Shown here: positions 45,605 to 57,250 of the stretch, in pieces | Layout: every line of letters starts with the position of its first letter | Numbering within the stretch: the first letter of the stretch is position 1 | Assembly (NCBI GenBank): GCA_963556195.1 | Contig: OY744519.1 | Span: forward strand, 33,623,801 to 33,687,800 | Origin: Sepiola atlantica | Lineage: Eukaryota; Mollusca; Cephalopoda; Sepiida; Sepiolidae | Direction: 5' to 3' | DNA: 64,000 bases | Program-made: the position numbers and the translations under genes | The notes under the pieces: generated by a model | What the model was told of the DNA's origin: nothing | The model's database searches: none | Seen by the model: only the letters and a program-made list of their open reading frames with translations

Positions 45605-46584
45605 TCTAATATATAAAGTAGAGACGATTTTTCCCCTGTACCTTCTCGGAGAATAGGAAAAAAACACATGCATCACAGGCGACTAAACTCACCTCTACAT
45701 CACACTTATTCACTCGAGCGTGTTTTAGTAAATTTGTTATTATTTTTCCATACCTAATACTAACCATTACATTTGGCCCGCCATCTCCAGCTCTCCGACA
45801 CACCAACTCCATATAGGTGGTAGCAAAAACTTTTCTCCCTAACAATTATATACTGTCACTCTAGTCATCGACACCAGGAACTAATAAACACAGTTTACTT
45901 TTCACAAAGCAGTTCGTCCTTATTTATTATTTGCCTGGTATTAATATACTACATAATATACAGCAATACGCAAAGACTTAATGATCGCTCCCGTTCACTC
46001 CGATGATATTCCGCGAATATCAGATTACGTTCTTTCTAATTCTACCTATGACTTCTACATTTATATTCATTCGGGAATTAAGTAAATGACATTAACGAAC
46101 ACAGTTCCTGCAACATTTATTCATTAAACATGGCGGCTACAATTTCTTCATCAAATCGACTTCCTATTTAATTCAATAGCCGCCAACATACTGGTAAACC
46201 CCGATACATTTACATTTTCAAAATCATACACCTTTAACACGCATATTATAGAAAACTTGCCCAAATAAATGACCTAAACCGTGTCATTGTTGAACTTTAT
46301 ATTTGGTCGGCAGAAGCTGCCAATAAACAAGCTTAGCTTAATTGGCCTATTTTCACATGTATTTTTAAGTCGAACCTGTGGCGCAGTGGTTAAAAAGGGA
46401 GGTCCCATGATCGCCAGTTTCAGCGTTCGATCCCATTCTACTCTACCACTTTTTCTTTTTCTTTTTTAAAATTTAAAACATTCACCAACAGGGTAGAGGA
46501 GGGGCAAGAACAATAGGCGGTTTCTTTTTTTATGCAATAGATAGTACTTTCTCCAGTGCAACGCCGGGCGACGGGTTCCGCTAG
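45605..46584 (+). mobile_element. Non-autonomous Helitron, 980 bp
   Basis: It starts A|TCTAATATATAAAGTAGAG and ends GGTTCCGCTAG|T, preceded by GC-rich GCAACGCCGGGCGACGGG that can form a hairpin. No Rep/helicase is encoded. A tRNA-SINE head (46372-46455) is nested inside. Confidence 0.78.
46372..46455 (+). mobile_element. tRNA-derived SINE head
   Basis: TGTGGCGCAGTGGTTAAA provides an A box and GCGTTCGATCCCATTC a B box with tRNA-like spacing. The acceptor stem does not close, so it is not a functional tRNA gene. Confidence 0.7.
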
Positions 46585-47004
46585 TTGAATATAAAATAAA
46601 AATGAAATGGCGTAAAATAAAACAAAATTAAAAAAACTATTTAAACATTTTAATTACAAAATGAAATCCACCAGAATGCATTTCAGTTTTTTTCATAAAC
46701 AAGTCCGTCATTTTAAGCTTTTTTAAAAAAAAAAAACATGAATTACTTGGTAACCCTTCGAAATTTGAAAGGAACTTGAAATTATTTAATCTGTTGAATA
46801 GAAAGTCATTTTTGGCTTCAACATTTTTTAGCAAATCCTCATGTATTGATTGAAAGTTTTTGGAGAGTTTTACATCCAATGATTTTGTAAATAGAGATTA
46901 AAACATGAGCGTAACAAAATTCGTTATAATTTTATAATAATTTGGTTCAATTGATCATTTAATGACCAAACAATACTGTAATAAATAAATTTAATCGTCA
47001 AATT

Positions 47005-47240
47005 CATTCATTCATTCGTTTATTTCATATGAATCAGATGATTACATTATTAGCATTGGTTTCCCCGATATATCTCTAGTTAGAATCCTTTCTAGAAAGA
47101 CATCGGGTACTTACAGGAGGAACCACGTGAAGGTTGCCAACATCCTATATGAAAGTGTTTCTGTGGAACGAACTGGATTCGAACTTGGCACACCCAATTT
47201 GTCAGTCTGTGTCGTTGAGCCACTGTCACCTCCCAATAAA
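47005..47240 (-). mobile_element. tRNA-derived SINE
   Basis: The minus-strand head has CAGTGGCTCAACGAC (A box) and AAGTTCGAATCCAGT (B box). The body is shared with 7190-7395 and 54395-54560, and the tail is AATGAATGAATG-like. Confidence 0.8.
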
Positions 47241-47785
47241 CGGCATAATGTTCAACAAAGCAAAACAAAAATGGAAGTAAAAAATCTCTAAGGTAGATAC
47301 AGCTAGTTATCAATAATTAACGCAAAGACATTTGTATCTAAAACAGATTGTTTTCTATTATCTCAGGTACATTATTCTGACAGAGAGTGTGAGAGAGTTT
47401 ACTACTCTCTATTTTTAAGAGTTTACATTTTAACACATGTGTTCCGCTTCACTTCTAAACAAATCTATCTCCTAGCATGCTAATTCATACTTCTATTTTG
47501 GCTTTTTTATATACGCATTCCCATGTCTATCAGTTTTGAACTTTTGCTCCAATGACACCCTGCTTTACCCTATGCCACTTCAATATATAACAAGATGATG
47601 TATGGTTGTTTTCTTTGTTTACATGTTTCAGACTGTTGTCATCATCTTAATTTGTTTATGTTCACACCATTTTGACTCTTGTGTCTTGTGTCATAGTCTG
47701 TAATTTTTCTGGAATTTCAAACTGAACCCTTTATTTAATTTACTAAGCTAGAAGTCCCTCATACTGCGTTTCGTGCTTTTTAGAT

Positions 47786-49672
47786 CTCCTTTTCGTATGA
47801 ATCATCATGATACACCCTTTTCGTATGAATCATCATGATACACCCTTTTCGTATGAATCATCATGATACACCCTTTTCGTATGAATCATCATGATATACT
47901 CTTTTCGTGTGAATCATCATGATACACCCTTTTCGTATGAATCATCATGATACATCCTTTTCGTATGAATCAGCATGATACACCCTTTTCGTGTGAATCA
48001 TCATGATACACCCTTTTCGTGTGAATCATCATGATACACCCTTTTCGTGTGAATCATCATGATACACCCTTTTCGTGTGAATCATCATGATACACCCTTT
48101 TCGTATGAATCATCATGATACACCCTTTTTGTATGAATCAGCATGATACACCCTTTTCGTATGAATCATCATGATACACCCTTTTCGTATGAATCATCAT
48201 GATACACCCTTTTCGTGTGAATCATCATGATATACCCTTTTCGTATGAATCATCATGATACACCCTTTTCGTATGAATCATCATGATACACCCTTTTCGT
48301 GTGAATCATCATGATACACCCTTTTCGTATGAATCATCATGATACACCCTTTTCGTATGAATCATCATGATACACCCTTTTCGTGTGAATCATCATGATA
48401 CACCCTTTTCGTGTGAATCATCATGATACACCCTTTTCGTATGAATCATCATGATACACCCTTTTCGTGTGAATCATCATGATACACCCTTTTCGTATGA
48501 ATCATCATGATACACCCTTTTCGTGTGAATCATCATGATACACCCTTTTCGTATGAATCATCATGATACACCCTTTTCGTGTGAATCATCATGATACACC
48601 CTTTTCGTATGAATCATCATGATACACCCTTTTCGTATGAATCATCATGATACACCCTTTTCGTGTGAATCATCATGATACACCCTTTTCGTATGAATCA
48701 TCATGATACACCCTTTTCGTGTGAATCATCATGATACACCCTTTTCGTATGAATCATCATGATACACCCTTTTCGTGTGAATCATCATGATACACCCTTT
48801 TCGTATGAATCATCATGATACACCCTTTTCGTATGAACCATCATGATACACCCTTTTCGTGTGAATCATCATGATACACCCTTTTCGTATGAATCATCAT
48901 GATACACCCTTTTCGTGTGAATCATCATGATACACCCTTTTCGTATGAATCATCATGATACACCCTTTTCGTGTGAATCATCATGATACACCCTTTTCGT
49001 ATGAATCATCATGATACACCCTTTTCGTATGAATCATCATGATACACCCTTTTCGTGTGAATCATCATGATACACCCTTTTCGTATGAATCATCATGATA
49101 CACCCTTTTCGTGTGAATCATCATGATACACCCTTTTCGTATGAATCATCATGATACACCCTTTTTGTGTGAATCATCATGATACACCCTTTTCGTATGA
49201 ATCATCATGATACACCCTTTTCGTATGAATCATCATGATACACCCTTTTCGTGTGAATCATCATGATACACCCTTTTCGTATGAATCATCATGATACACC
49301 CTTTTCGTGTGAATCATCATGATACACCCTTTTCGTATGAATCATCATGATACACCCTTTTCGTGTGAATCATCATGATACACCCTTTTCGTATGAATCA
49401 TCATGATACACCCTTTTCGTATGAATCATCATGATACACCCTTTTCGTGTGAATCATCATGATACACCCTTTTCGTATGAATCATCATGATACACCCTTT
49501 TCGTGTGAATCATCATGATACACCCTTTTCGTATGAATCATCATGATACACCCTTTTCGTGTGAATCATCATGATACACCCTTTTCGTGTGAATCATCAT
49601 GATACACCCTTTTCGTATGAATCATCATGATATACCCTTTTCGTATGAATCATCATGATACACTCTTTTTGA
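47786..49672. repeat. 28-bp satellite, 67 units, with 7-unit higher-order structure
   Basis: The unit is TTTTCGTATGAATCATCATG followed by ATACACCC. Sixty-seven copies follow each other with exact 28-base spacing (GT-TG diagnostic site at 47795 + 28n) and no indels. Two main variants differ at one base (GTATG or GTGTG). From unit 24 on they follow A-G-A-G-A-G-A, repeated five times perfectly and a sixth time with one change, a 196-bp higher-order repeat. Units 1-23 are irregular. Confidence 0.97.
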
Positions 49673-49689
49673 CTGTCTCGATTGTGTTG

Positions 49690-49860
49690 TTTCCCCATTT
49701 CTTCTAAAATCCAAACTCCAGCCCATCGCAGCAATGTTGCATCCTTGTGCTTGTTTTACAAGTACTTCAATCGAATGTGCTCCGATGAACTTGCTGCATC
49801 ACACTTTCCGCCACTCAGGAAAGTTCAAGGTCTCATGTTAATCTTGGGAGGGTTAGGGTT
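49690..49860 (+). mobile_element. LINE C-terminal fragment
   Basis: It encodes SNVASLCLFYKYFNRMCSDE followed by LAASHFPPLRK. It overlaps in family with 52130-52400. Confidence 0.7.
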
Positions 49861-50119
49861 CCATGGATTCTCAGGTGTGTGTCTCTGCTTTAACTGGAAA
49901 AAAAAAGAAGAAAAGAAAAAAAAAAGTTCAAAGCTGATAGTTTTCAGCTAAATACTGACCACTTCGACAGATTTTAGTAGAGTGTCAAAGATTCAGCACC
50001 TTCTGAAGATTTTCTCTGGCAATCATCCCGAGTGTGGGGAGTGAGGAGGAGTTGAAACCGAATTCTCGGTGGAGTTGTCGAGATCACTCGGCAGAGGAGG
50101 AGGGGGAGGAAGAGGAGGA

Positions 50120-51680
50120 GTGTTAGACTAGAGAGGGGCATTCAGGATCAATTTCTGTATCCGAGCTGCTCGTTCTATCACCCAATGGAAATATGTGGCG
50201 CAGGGACACTGTCGTCTCTCGTCCATTATTGAAACACACATGAGCATAGTTGGGATTGACTGCAAGTACATCAATGGTCTCGACTAGGGGGTTCGTATTT
50301 GCTTCTTCGTACATGACGCTTCAAGAGAACAGGTATTTACTCCTCCCCAGGAGTTAGGCACAAGGCCAGTTTTATCTTACTCCCACAGGTAAGATGTGAC
50401 CACAGCTTGGGTCGAGAAAGTGGGGTTAAAAGCCAGCGCTCGAGAGGTGAGCACTCTAAAAATTGCCTGGGCAGCCCCGTCGGCATTCCCCGGTAGGGGC
50501 GCCTCAGACAGTAAGCAATAAACTTACTCCTCCCCAAAGAGGGGAAGCGAAGTCTGGGAGGGTGGACTTCCTAGAACTGCACAGGACAATCCCATAGACC
50601 AGCGTAAATCAAGCCCCGGAGGCCAAGACAATACCAGTCTATGGGGAACAGATACTACACTTTGATCTTAGTCAAAAGACCAAGTAGATATTTATCTACC
50701 TCCCACAAGGCAAAATGTGACACAAGGTCGGAAAGTGGGATTTGAAAAGCCAGCGCCCGAGAAGGTGAGCGCTCTGGCCATTAAAAATTGCCGGGGCAGC
50801 CCCGTCGGCATTCCCCGGTAGGGGCGCCTCAGACAGTAAGCAATAAACTTACTCCTCCCCAAAGAGGGGAGGCGAAGCCTGGGAGGGTGGACCTCCTAGA
50901 ACTGCACAGGACAGACCCATAGACCGGCGTAAATCAAGCCCCGGAGGCCAAGACAATACCAGTCTATGGGGAACAGATACTACACTTTGATCTTAGCCAA
51001 AAGACCAAGTAAAGCATCCGAAATTCAAGAGAACAGATTTAGCTTCTGTTAACCATGTAGGTATGGCATCTCCATTAGATGATTTCCTTTGGGAATTGAA
51101 GAGACGTTAATGGAGAGTACAATTAGTGGAAGTGGACGAATACATCAAGTACCTTTTCTCAATTTGTAATAAGGAGATTTCTCGACCGAAGAGCCAGACT
51201 CACCATTTGCCAGATGATACCATTATATCTCTCCATTTGTCCGTTACCTTGAAGACAATGCCTCGAGAAAACAGGAATTCCTTTAGTTCGTCCGACATCA
51301 GCATGTACAAAAGAAGGATTTCTAAAAACAGAAAATAAATGATTAGGTGATTCAGGACATTTGTACCTGAGAAATCGGCAAAAAGGAAAGCAAAGGGAAA
51401 GCGAGAGTATTCGTCGACCGTTGTTAGTATGTAGCGGTTGCGAGAATTATAAGGTAATGCCCTCTTGAAACCTGCACTTACTTTTTATAATGGTTGATTC
51501 GCTTTTATTAAAGTTTGCGTAGCCATTTTAAGGAATCTAGGTTTTATCTCAGAACAAACTTGGCAGGCCCTTATTACTGCTCCCATAGAGTATGGCAGAT
51601 TTTTGCTCTTGACGAAATGTTTTTTCACTGGTAATTTAGAAATAGATCATCGCAACTTGTCGAAAATCAAGTCAGCCCTT
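50120..51680 (-). mobile_element. Decayed gypsy-type (Ty3) retrotransposon, integrase to C-terminus
   Basis: On the minus strand, pieces in order are a Cys-containing finger region (about 51690-51520), VDEYSRFPFAF at about 51420, SDELKEFLFSRGI near 51280, an ERLF-like segment near 51100, and PNYAHVCFNNGRETTVSLRH at about 50210. These are integrase core and C-terminal tail patterns of the gypsy class. The frame is broken several times, and 50333-51023 is a SINE insertion. No LTRs are identified. Confidence 0.75.
50333..51023 (-). mobile_element. Dimeric SINE with U2-snRNA heads (family A) and 13-bp target duplication
   Basis: Two head-to-tail monomers (about 51023-50687 and 50686-50333) lie between TTCAAGAGAACAG at 50320-50332 and again at 51024-51036. 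Each monomer begins with a U2-like 5' region (GGCTAAGATCAAAGTGTAGT then ATCTGTTC). GACTGGTATTGTCTTGGCCT then CCGGGG follows, resembling U2 stem-loop IV. A 9-bp stem CCCATAGAC/GTCTATGGG brackets this part. The body ends in a (G)ATAAATA or AGTAAATA tail. Confidence 0.85.
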
Positions 51681-51689
51681 CCCCCTTAC

Positions 51690-52130
51690 AGAAATGAACA
51701 TTTGAACACAAATGATAAATATTTGTCCAAGAAATAAAACAATATTGCAAAACAGGACTATCTGTTATATTAAAATCAAAACAATCATTGAATTAAAGAA
51801 CAAAACAATAACAAATAATAGTCAATTAATAAAATGGATTTTTGAAAGCCAATATGCAAATTAGTTAACTTTGTGACTGATATTGCATATACATAAACAG
51901 TATATAAAAAAGATGGTTCATACATTGAGTAACGTTGAATTTATTTCAAATAGGACGTTTTCACTTTACAGTTAGTGCGAGAAATGGGCACAGCTTTCGC
52001 TTTTATTTATCTATTATTATTTATTTTTAGACATAGGTCACCCCAAACAAGGCAGGTCGCCACTGTAGATGTAAGGGGCTATTGAGAAAAAAAGGTGATG
52101 GTTTTTTTTTGGGGGGGGGGGGGGAGTCAA
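51690..52130. other. Intergenic, nothing recognised
   Basis: AT-rich, with a G run at 52112-52124. Confidence 0.4.
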
Positions 52131-52400
52131 CCTAAATTAGGAGCTGCGCAGCGAGATGTCTGTTTACATTAATTTTAAATTTCTGCATGTTAGTAACGTC
52201 AGGAAAGCAGGGAGCAGGGAGGGAGTTCCAGAGTCCAGCAGCACGAGGAAAGAAGCTTTTAGAGTAGAAAGCTCTTCGGCATCTGGGGACCTCCACAATG
52301 TATGGATGGGATTTGGCAGATTGTCGGGTTGGTCTAGTGAATTTACGTCGTAGGGGTAACAGAGCAGCAAGCTCATCAGAGCACAATCCAGTGAAGTACT
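52130..52400 (-). mobile_element. LINE C-terminal fragment
   Basis: The minus strand has 84 open codons: MCSDELAALLPLRRKF, SFFPRAAGLWNSLPAPCFP and FKINVNRHLAAQLL before the stop. Confidence 0.75.
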
Positions 52401-52479
52401 TATTGGTTTAGAAATACATGTTCTCCTTTCTTCTTTCTTTTAGGTGTTTCCACTTAGGTTTATCCCCCCCCCCTCCGTT

Positions 52480-54390
52480 TGCGTTCTCATTTTGTTTACA
52501 CTCCAATGGCGGCTTAATGATAAGAGGAAAGCAAATTTATTTGCAGTTGTGGTAACAAGACGAGTTCTTGCTGTGAATGTCTTACAAAGAGCCTACTAGT
52601 CGAGAAGGAACACACAGCTCACAGCGAATGGCGAACAGAGCTGGATGCCAGTTTTCTTTGCTTATCCCGGCACTGTTTCCAGTCGTTCTGGTTTTCTTGC
52701 CATTGGACTCAGGTAATACTAATTCAGCAGATATGCGGTTGAGGATTGCACAATCCTTACTTCACTATAAACTCCTCGCACAGGAGGTATCTATTGCCTC
52801 TGGAGACCACAGGGGATTTAAAAAAATGTTTTAGTGTCACTAGTCAATTATCCACCCCTTGTTTCTTTTTGTTCCCCGATCTTACAATGAGAATTGACCC
52901 ACTTTATTTCAACCTCCACTCCCCGATTCGTTGTTGAGCTTCTCTGTGGACCATTGTCTCACTGTAACAGGATGTATCGCTGGGAATTGATTTCTTACAT
53001 GTACGGACATTGCTTTCATCCTTTCTATATATGACCAATGGCTTTTGTTAAAGAAGCAGTTATATATTATTGAAGCATAGACATCAGTCGATACTTTAAC
53101 AGGGCGATGAGTTTTGAAAAAAAAAGCTTTTAAAGGATATAAATGCACGCTTCACAGATAGTAATATTGCGTATTGTGTCGTGAATAACACCGACTCCTT
53201 CACAAAGTAATATTGACTTTTTGGATAGTTAAAAACGCATTTTCTTTCTGCTTTTGTTGATGAGATAAAGTGTAAAAACATGAAAGCTAGTGTGCAGATA
53301 TCTCAGTGTTTGTTAATACACAGATCAATTTTTGTGACAGTATTGTTTCATTACGGCAATCGATTAAATGAAAGAATTAATCCATCTGGGAACTCGGACA
53401 AAAACGAAATCCAATATGGCTGCCATGTTGTTTTTTTATTTTGTGATAATAACATATGAAACACTACTCTCTTAATTCATCTGGGAATTAAGACATAAAA
53501 CGGAATTCAATATGGCGGTCATGTATTGTTTGTTTTCTCTCACTTGATGATAAGATATAAAACGCTAGACTATCTTATGTTCTTCATTGCAGAATTGACC
53601 GCTTGGAACACACATCTCATAGCGAATGGCGAACAGAGATGGATGCCAGACAAGGAAAAACAAAATCTAACTTTTATTTAGAACGAATACATAATTGGAA
53701 ATTGTTATAATGAGCAAAGACTTTGTTTTGTCCGTTTACCAAATGAGGACTGTTTTATAAAGCGCCTGTCTGAGAAGTAGTACATTTTTGTGGTTGATTG
53801 AAACATGGACGCATACAAGAACAAGTAATCGTACACGTCCCTAAAAATACTGGATATCTCGCGATAAAATTATTTTACCTTTGTAGTCAAGCGGATAATT
53901 ATCTCAAATAATTCTTGAATCGCGAAAAAAAAAAAAAGACGGAAAGAAGTGAAATGCACTGGAGCAGCTGACCAGATATATTGTAAAATGATTATTATTA
54001 TTTGTATAAAAATACGCCTGTACCCACGTTATCACCTTCCACACCCATTTGAAAAAAAAAGAGATCTGCCGATCACTACAGATTAAACTGTAAAGTAATT
54101 GTTGAGTAGCTGGTGTCGAAAGGTACCAAGAATTTATATGTCATCCATTTTAAAGTAAATTGTTCTCAAATCAAATAAGACGTCAGAAATAGAATTCCAT
54201 CGTCGTCGTCGACTTAAAAATTATATTCATTTTATTTGTTTGACGGAAATTTAACTGACAAATATTTTTACGACAAGAAAGGGAATATTTAAAAAAAAAT
54301 TAAATTGTTACAATAAATAAATTAAAACGTCGAAACGTTCGTTTTACCTATTTAAAGATATTTACCTGGCAAGTATTTTTATGGTAAAAA
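52480..54390. other. Intergenic with two small duplications
   Basis: About 52604-52652 and 53604-53650 share GCGAATGGCGAACAGAG and flanks (direct, 1 kb apart). 53378-53475 and 53476-53580 are a tandem pair with CAATATGGC(T/G)G(C/T)CATG. No gene is identified. Confidence 0.6.
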
Positions 54391-54394
54391 GAAA

Positions 54395-54560
54395 GAGAAG
54401 ACAGTAGGTAAGCAACCGTGGATGCGGACTGACGACCTGGGTGTGCTAAGTTCGAACACAGTCGGCTCCATAGCACCACTTTCATTTATGGATGTTGGCA
54501 ACCTTCACGTGACCCTTCCTGTAAATACCTGATTGTAGAAAAAATTGGAGAGACCAATGG
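54395..54560 (+). mobile_element. tRNA-derived SINE fragment
   Basis: GGGTGTGCTAAGTTCGAACA and GATGTTGGCAACCTTCACGT match the family at 47005-47240 in the opposite orientation. Confidence 0.7.
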
Positions 54561-54618
54561 CATCAACAGAATCGAGCCGATCAAAAAAGACGTATTATGC
54601 TGATTAATACGAATTAAC

Positions 54619-54703
<85 letters not shown>

Positions 54704-54730
54704 GTAGTAGTAGTAGTAGTAGTAGTAGCA
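54619..54730. repeat. (ATT)n(AGT)n microsatellite
   Basis: About 28 ATT units are followed by about 9 AGT units. Confidence 0.97.
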
Positions 54731-54889
54731 ATAACATCAGTAGTAGTGTTTCAAAATTGACGCAGTTCTCAAAGGCGTTTAAACGGTTGTTATGGAGAGG
54801 CTGACGAGATATCCATACGATGCCACACACAATAAGATTTCAGCCATAGCTGCTTCACTTAAAAATTAAGAACTAAAAAAAGATCGTAT

Positions 54890-55076
54890 TGGCAGTCCTT
54901 TTGTATAGGAGTAAAGTGTAGAATCTGTTCTGATACTACACTTAATATTTTCTGTCCATTTTATTTTTTTGTTACTATCCAGAATGCCTATTTTCTGGGG
55001 TGCTATATTTTCTCCCACATTAAAATTGACCTTGTGTCTAACTCTGCCCTGGTGGTGAGGCAAGTACACAGGGACA
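54890..55076 (+). mobile_element. SINE with U2-snRNA-derived head (family B)
   Basis: CCTTTTGTATAGGAGTAAAG, then TGTAGAATCTGTTCTGATAC, then TTAATATTTTCTGTCC follow U2 for about 60 positions with substitutions. The body matches 37820-37985 (TGTGTCTAACTCTGCCCT). Confidence 0.72.
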
Positions 55077-55079
55077 GTA

Positions 55080-55703
55080 AATTAACGTAATACAAAAAAG
55101 GAAAAAAAAGGACCCACCTCACCCCAAATTTAAACAACAGACACAGAAACAACAAAGTAAAAAAGGGTACTTATGCAGATGAGGACACAAGCTAAAATCG
55201 ACTTGACGTCGGTAGTTTCGGAAAATTCCGAAGCGCTTACCCAATCAGAATGCGAGAAAATAAGCTGACGACAAGTTAAAATTTTGATTGAATCACGAAA
55301 TTCACTAATTGGAAATAAAAATTTAACAAAGCGATGATGAATTTTAACGAGTTAGCACAGGTTATTACGTCTCCCAAAGGAGTGATTCAATTTTGTCAGG
55401 GGGAAAAACTGATAGCCAAAGAAAAGAATTAGTAAAAAACAAACTTTTTCATGCAGAAAAAATATTTTATAACCCTAACCCTAACACCGTTTATACGCTT
55501 GTTCAGTGACATTTTTCTTAAAAAAAAAAAAATTAACGTGTAAAAAGAAAACATTCAGCTTTGTTGTACATCCAGCCTAGTTTTGGATTTTTTGGACGCA
55601 GGCAACGGACTTTTCATTTGGATTTTTACGGTCATCTACGTAAACATCCGGTAACTACCGACGCCAAGTCGTTTTAGCTTGGGTATTAATCTGCATAAAT
55701 AAC
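55080..55703. other. Upstream region of the receptor gene
   Basis: It contains one short AACCCTAACCCTAAC at 55472, which is not a telomeric array. No confident promoter element is seen. Confidence 0.4.
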
Positions 55704-55729
55704 AAAAAAAAAAAAAAAAAAAAAAAAAA
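55704..55729 (+). repeat. Poly(A) run abutting the receptor start codon
   Basis: Twenty-six consecutive A's end with the A of the ATG. The run lies in the presumed 5' leader, so its length can drift without changing the frame. I see no clear TATA box or initiator upstream. Confidence 0.9.
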
Positions 55730-56679
55730 TGCAGCAGCGAAATCGAATTTCATCAACCCCTGAAACAGAATCGCCGGAGTCTTCTTCAAAACGCACGCAA
55801 CTCTTGATCAATTACTTTTTCTGGTTAAAGATCGCCGGGCTGTATTACACCAACAATGAAAAGACGGACAGTATTTGTAAAAGGGTCGTATTCGCAATAT
55901 TGTTGGCCCTCAACGCTCTCTTTTATATCGGCATCGCCGCACTCAGTCTGTTCGTATTAATTGTGGTTCCCGCCAAGCCAGAAAATGAAACCCTATCGCT
56001 TACAGTGTTAATCGTCTGCATAATATCCGCCATCGTCCGTCTGGTATTGTTCGGTTTTCTGAAGAAATACTTTTCGGTATTCTCAGGCCATTTGCTTCGA
56101 TCTGTATCCAAACAATGCCAACAACTAGAAGACCAACAAACAAAATGCGTTTATTTTAAGTTTCGATGGTCGATCGTTGTCGTAGTGGTCCCTCTTACTG
56201 TCATCGTTGCCCTGTTCGCGTACGGCATTGCGAACGCAGTATTGTCTGATTGGGAAAGCCGGAGCTACATAATTATGAAACTAAGCTTTCATATTTTGAT
56301 CCACCAGATGGTACTCCAACAAGTAGCCATCTTGTTTGTGTTTACGGGGTCGTGTTACTATTGTTGCTGCTTGCTTAAAAACATATCTGCATCTTTTAAG
56401 AACTTCTCGACATTAGAAGGTGAGCACCTCGGACTTTCGATTCGTTCTTTCTGCGATGTGTACAGCGACTTCATTGTTCTTATGGATGAGTTTACTAGCA
56501 TGGTGTCACCAGTAATTGTCGTCCTGGTTGTATCGCTCGGCACATGCTTACTCGTCGGCATCAGCTTCTTTGATAATCAAGTTGATATCTTTGAAATGTG
56601 CGAGATTGGAATTGTCATCATTGTGGGGATCTGTGCCCTGATAATAATATTTCTAACCTTCTACATACTGGTCAATGAC
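55729..56679 (+). CDS. Gustatory-receptor-like multi-pass membrane protein, exon 1
   Basis: A single 317-codon exon runs from an ATG that directly follows a run of A's to the donor GAC|GTAAGT. The product begins with a polar Ser/Glu-rich N-terminus with no signal peptide. Six hydrophobic segments follow, at about residues 52-80, 89-111, 147-172, 187-216, 258-281 and 290-315. Basic residues cluster in loops (KRTQ, LKKYF, KFRW). An N-terminus inside, a long fourth segment with a Cys-rich CYYCCCLL end and a phase-0 intron just after the sixth segment fit the gustatory-receptor/GR-like superfamily, where the seventh segment with its conserved motif sits on short 3' exons. Insect members are ligand-gated cation channels. 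Roles of lophotrochozoan members are mostly unknown. I do not recognise an orthologue, and the family call rests on topology and gene structure. Another orphan multi-pass protein remains possible. The exon has higher GC than its surroundings and no frame damage, so it looks under selection. Confidence 0.6.
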
Positions 56680-56725
56680 GTAAGTAGACATTTACGAAGC
56701 TTTCGCTATTTTTCTAAAATGTATA

Positions 56726-57250
56726 TCTCTATTTATATAAAGTTAGGTATGCGTATATGTTTGTATGTTTGTATGTAGAGGATTCAATCCTAAACTGATT
56801 AACCGATCATTATAAATTTTGAAATATAGCTGCTAGGCTATATTAAGTTTAATTTAGTTTTATGCAAAAGAAGAAGGTGGAAACCATTCGTGAAAATTTA
56901 AATACCCTCGATTTGTATGAAATTTTAACAATATGTATTAAACATCAATTGGAGTATTTTAAAAGAGGGGTTTAAGAGGCATAATGTATTATGAAAATAT
57001 TATTGAAAATTCAAATATTTCAGATTTGCATTAAATTTGATTCATAGTCATTTGACACCTATTAAGCAAAATCCCCATCATTTCAATTTCTTCTTAAGAC
57101 CCCTTAAGCTTAAACTTTACATTTTATACATTTTCTAGAATCAAAATCAATTAATGGATTTTGATCAAGATTAGAATAAGCATTCTGGACATAAGGTTCA
57201 TTAGCATTATATCTTGATGTTAATTCCTGCAAGGGAACATAAAAGTGATA
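56726..57250 (+). mobile_element. Non-autonomous Helitron, copy 3 (3' truncated)
   Basis: It starts A|TCTCTATTTATATAAAGTT and aligns with copies 1 and 2 until about 57250, where the CTAG end is missing. It begins 46 bases after the receptor exon 1 donor. Confidence 0.7.

Noticed and set aside
47786..49672. Regular 28-bp repeats resembling a CRISPR array
   Set aside because: Units are directly adjacent with no unique spacers, and the locus is eukaryotic. It is a satellite.
50970..51023. Functional U2 snRNA gene
   Set aside because: Only the 5' part and a stem-loop IV-like piece are present. The Sm site and central stem-loops are missing and it has SINE features.
55468..55490. Interstitial telomere repeat
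   Set aside because: Only about two CCCTAA units. The area at 41036-41335 is likewise a degenerate non-telomeric repeat.
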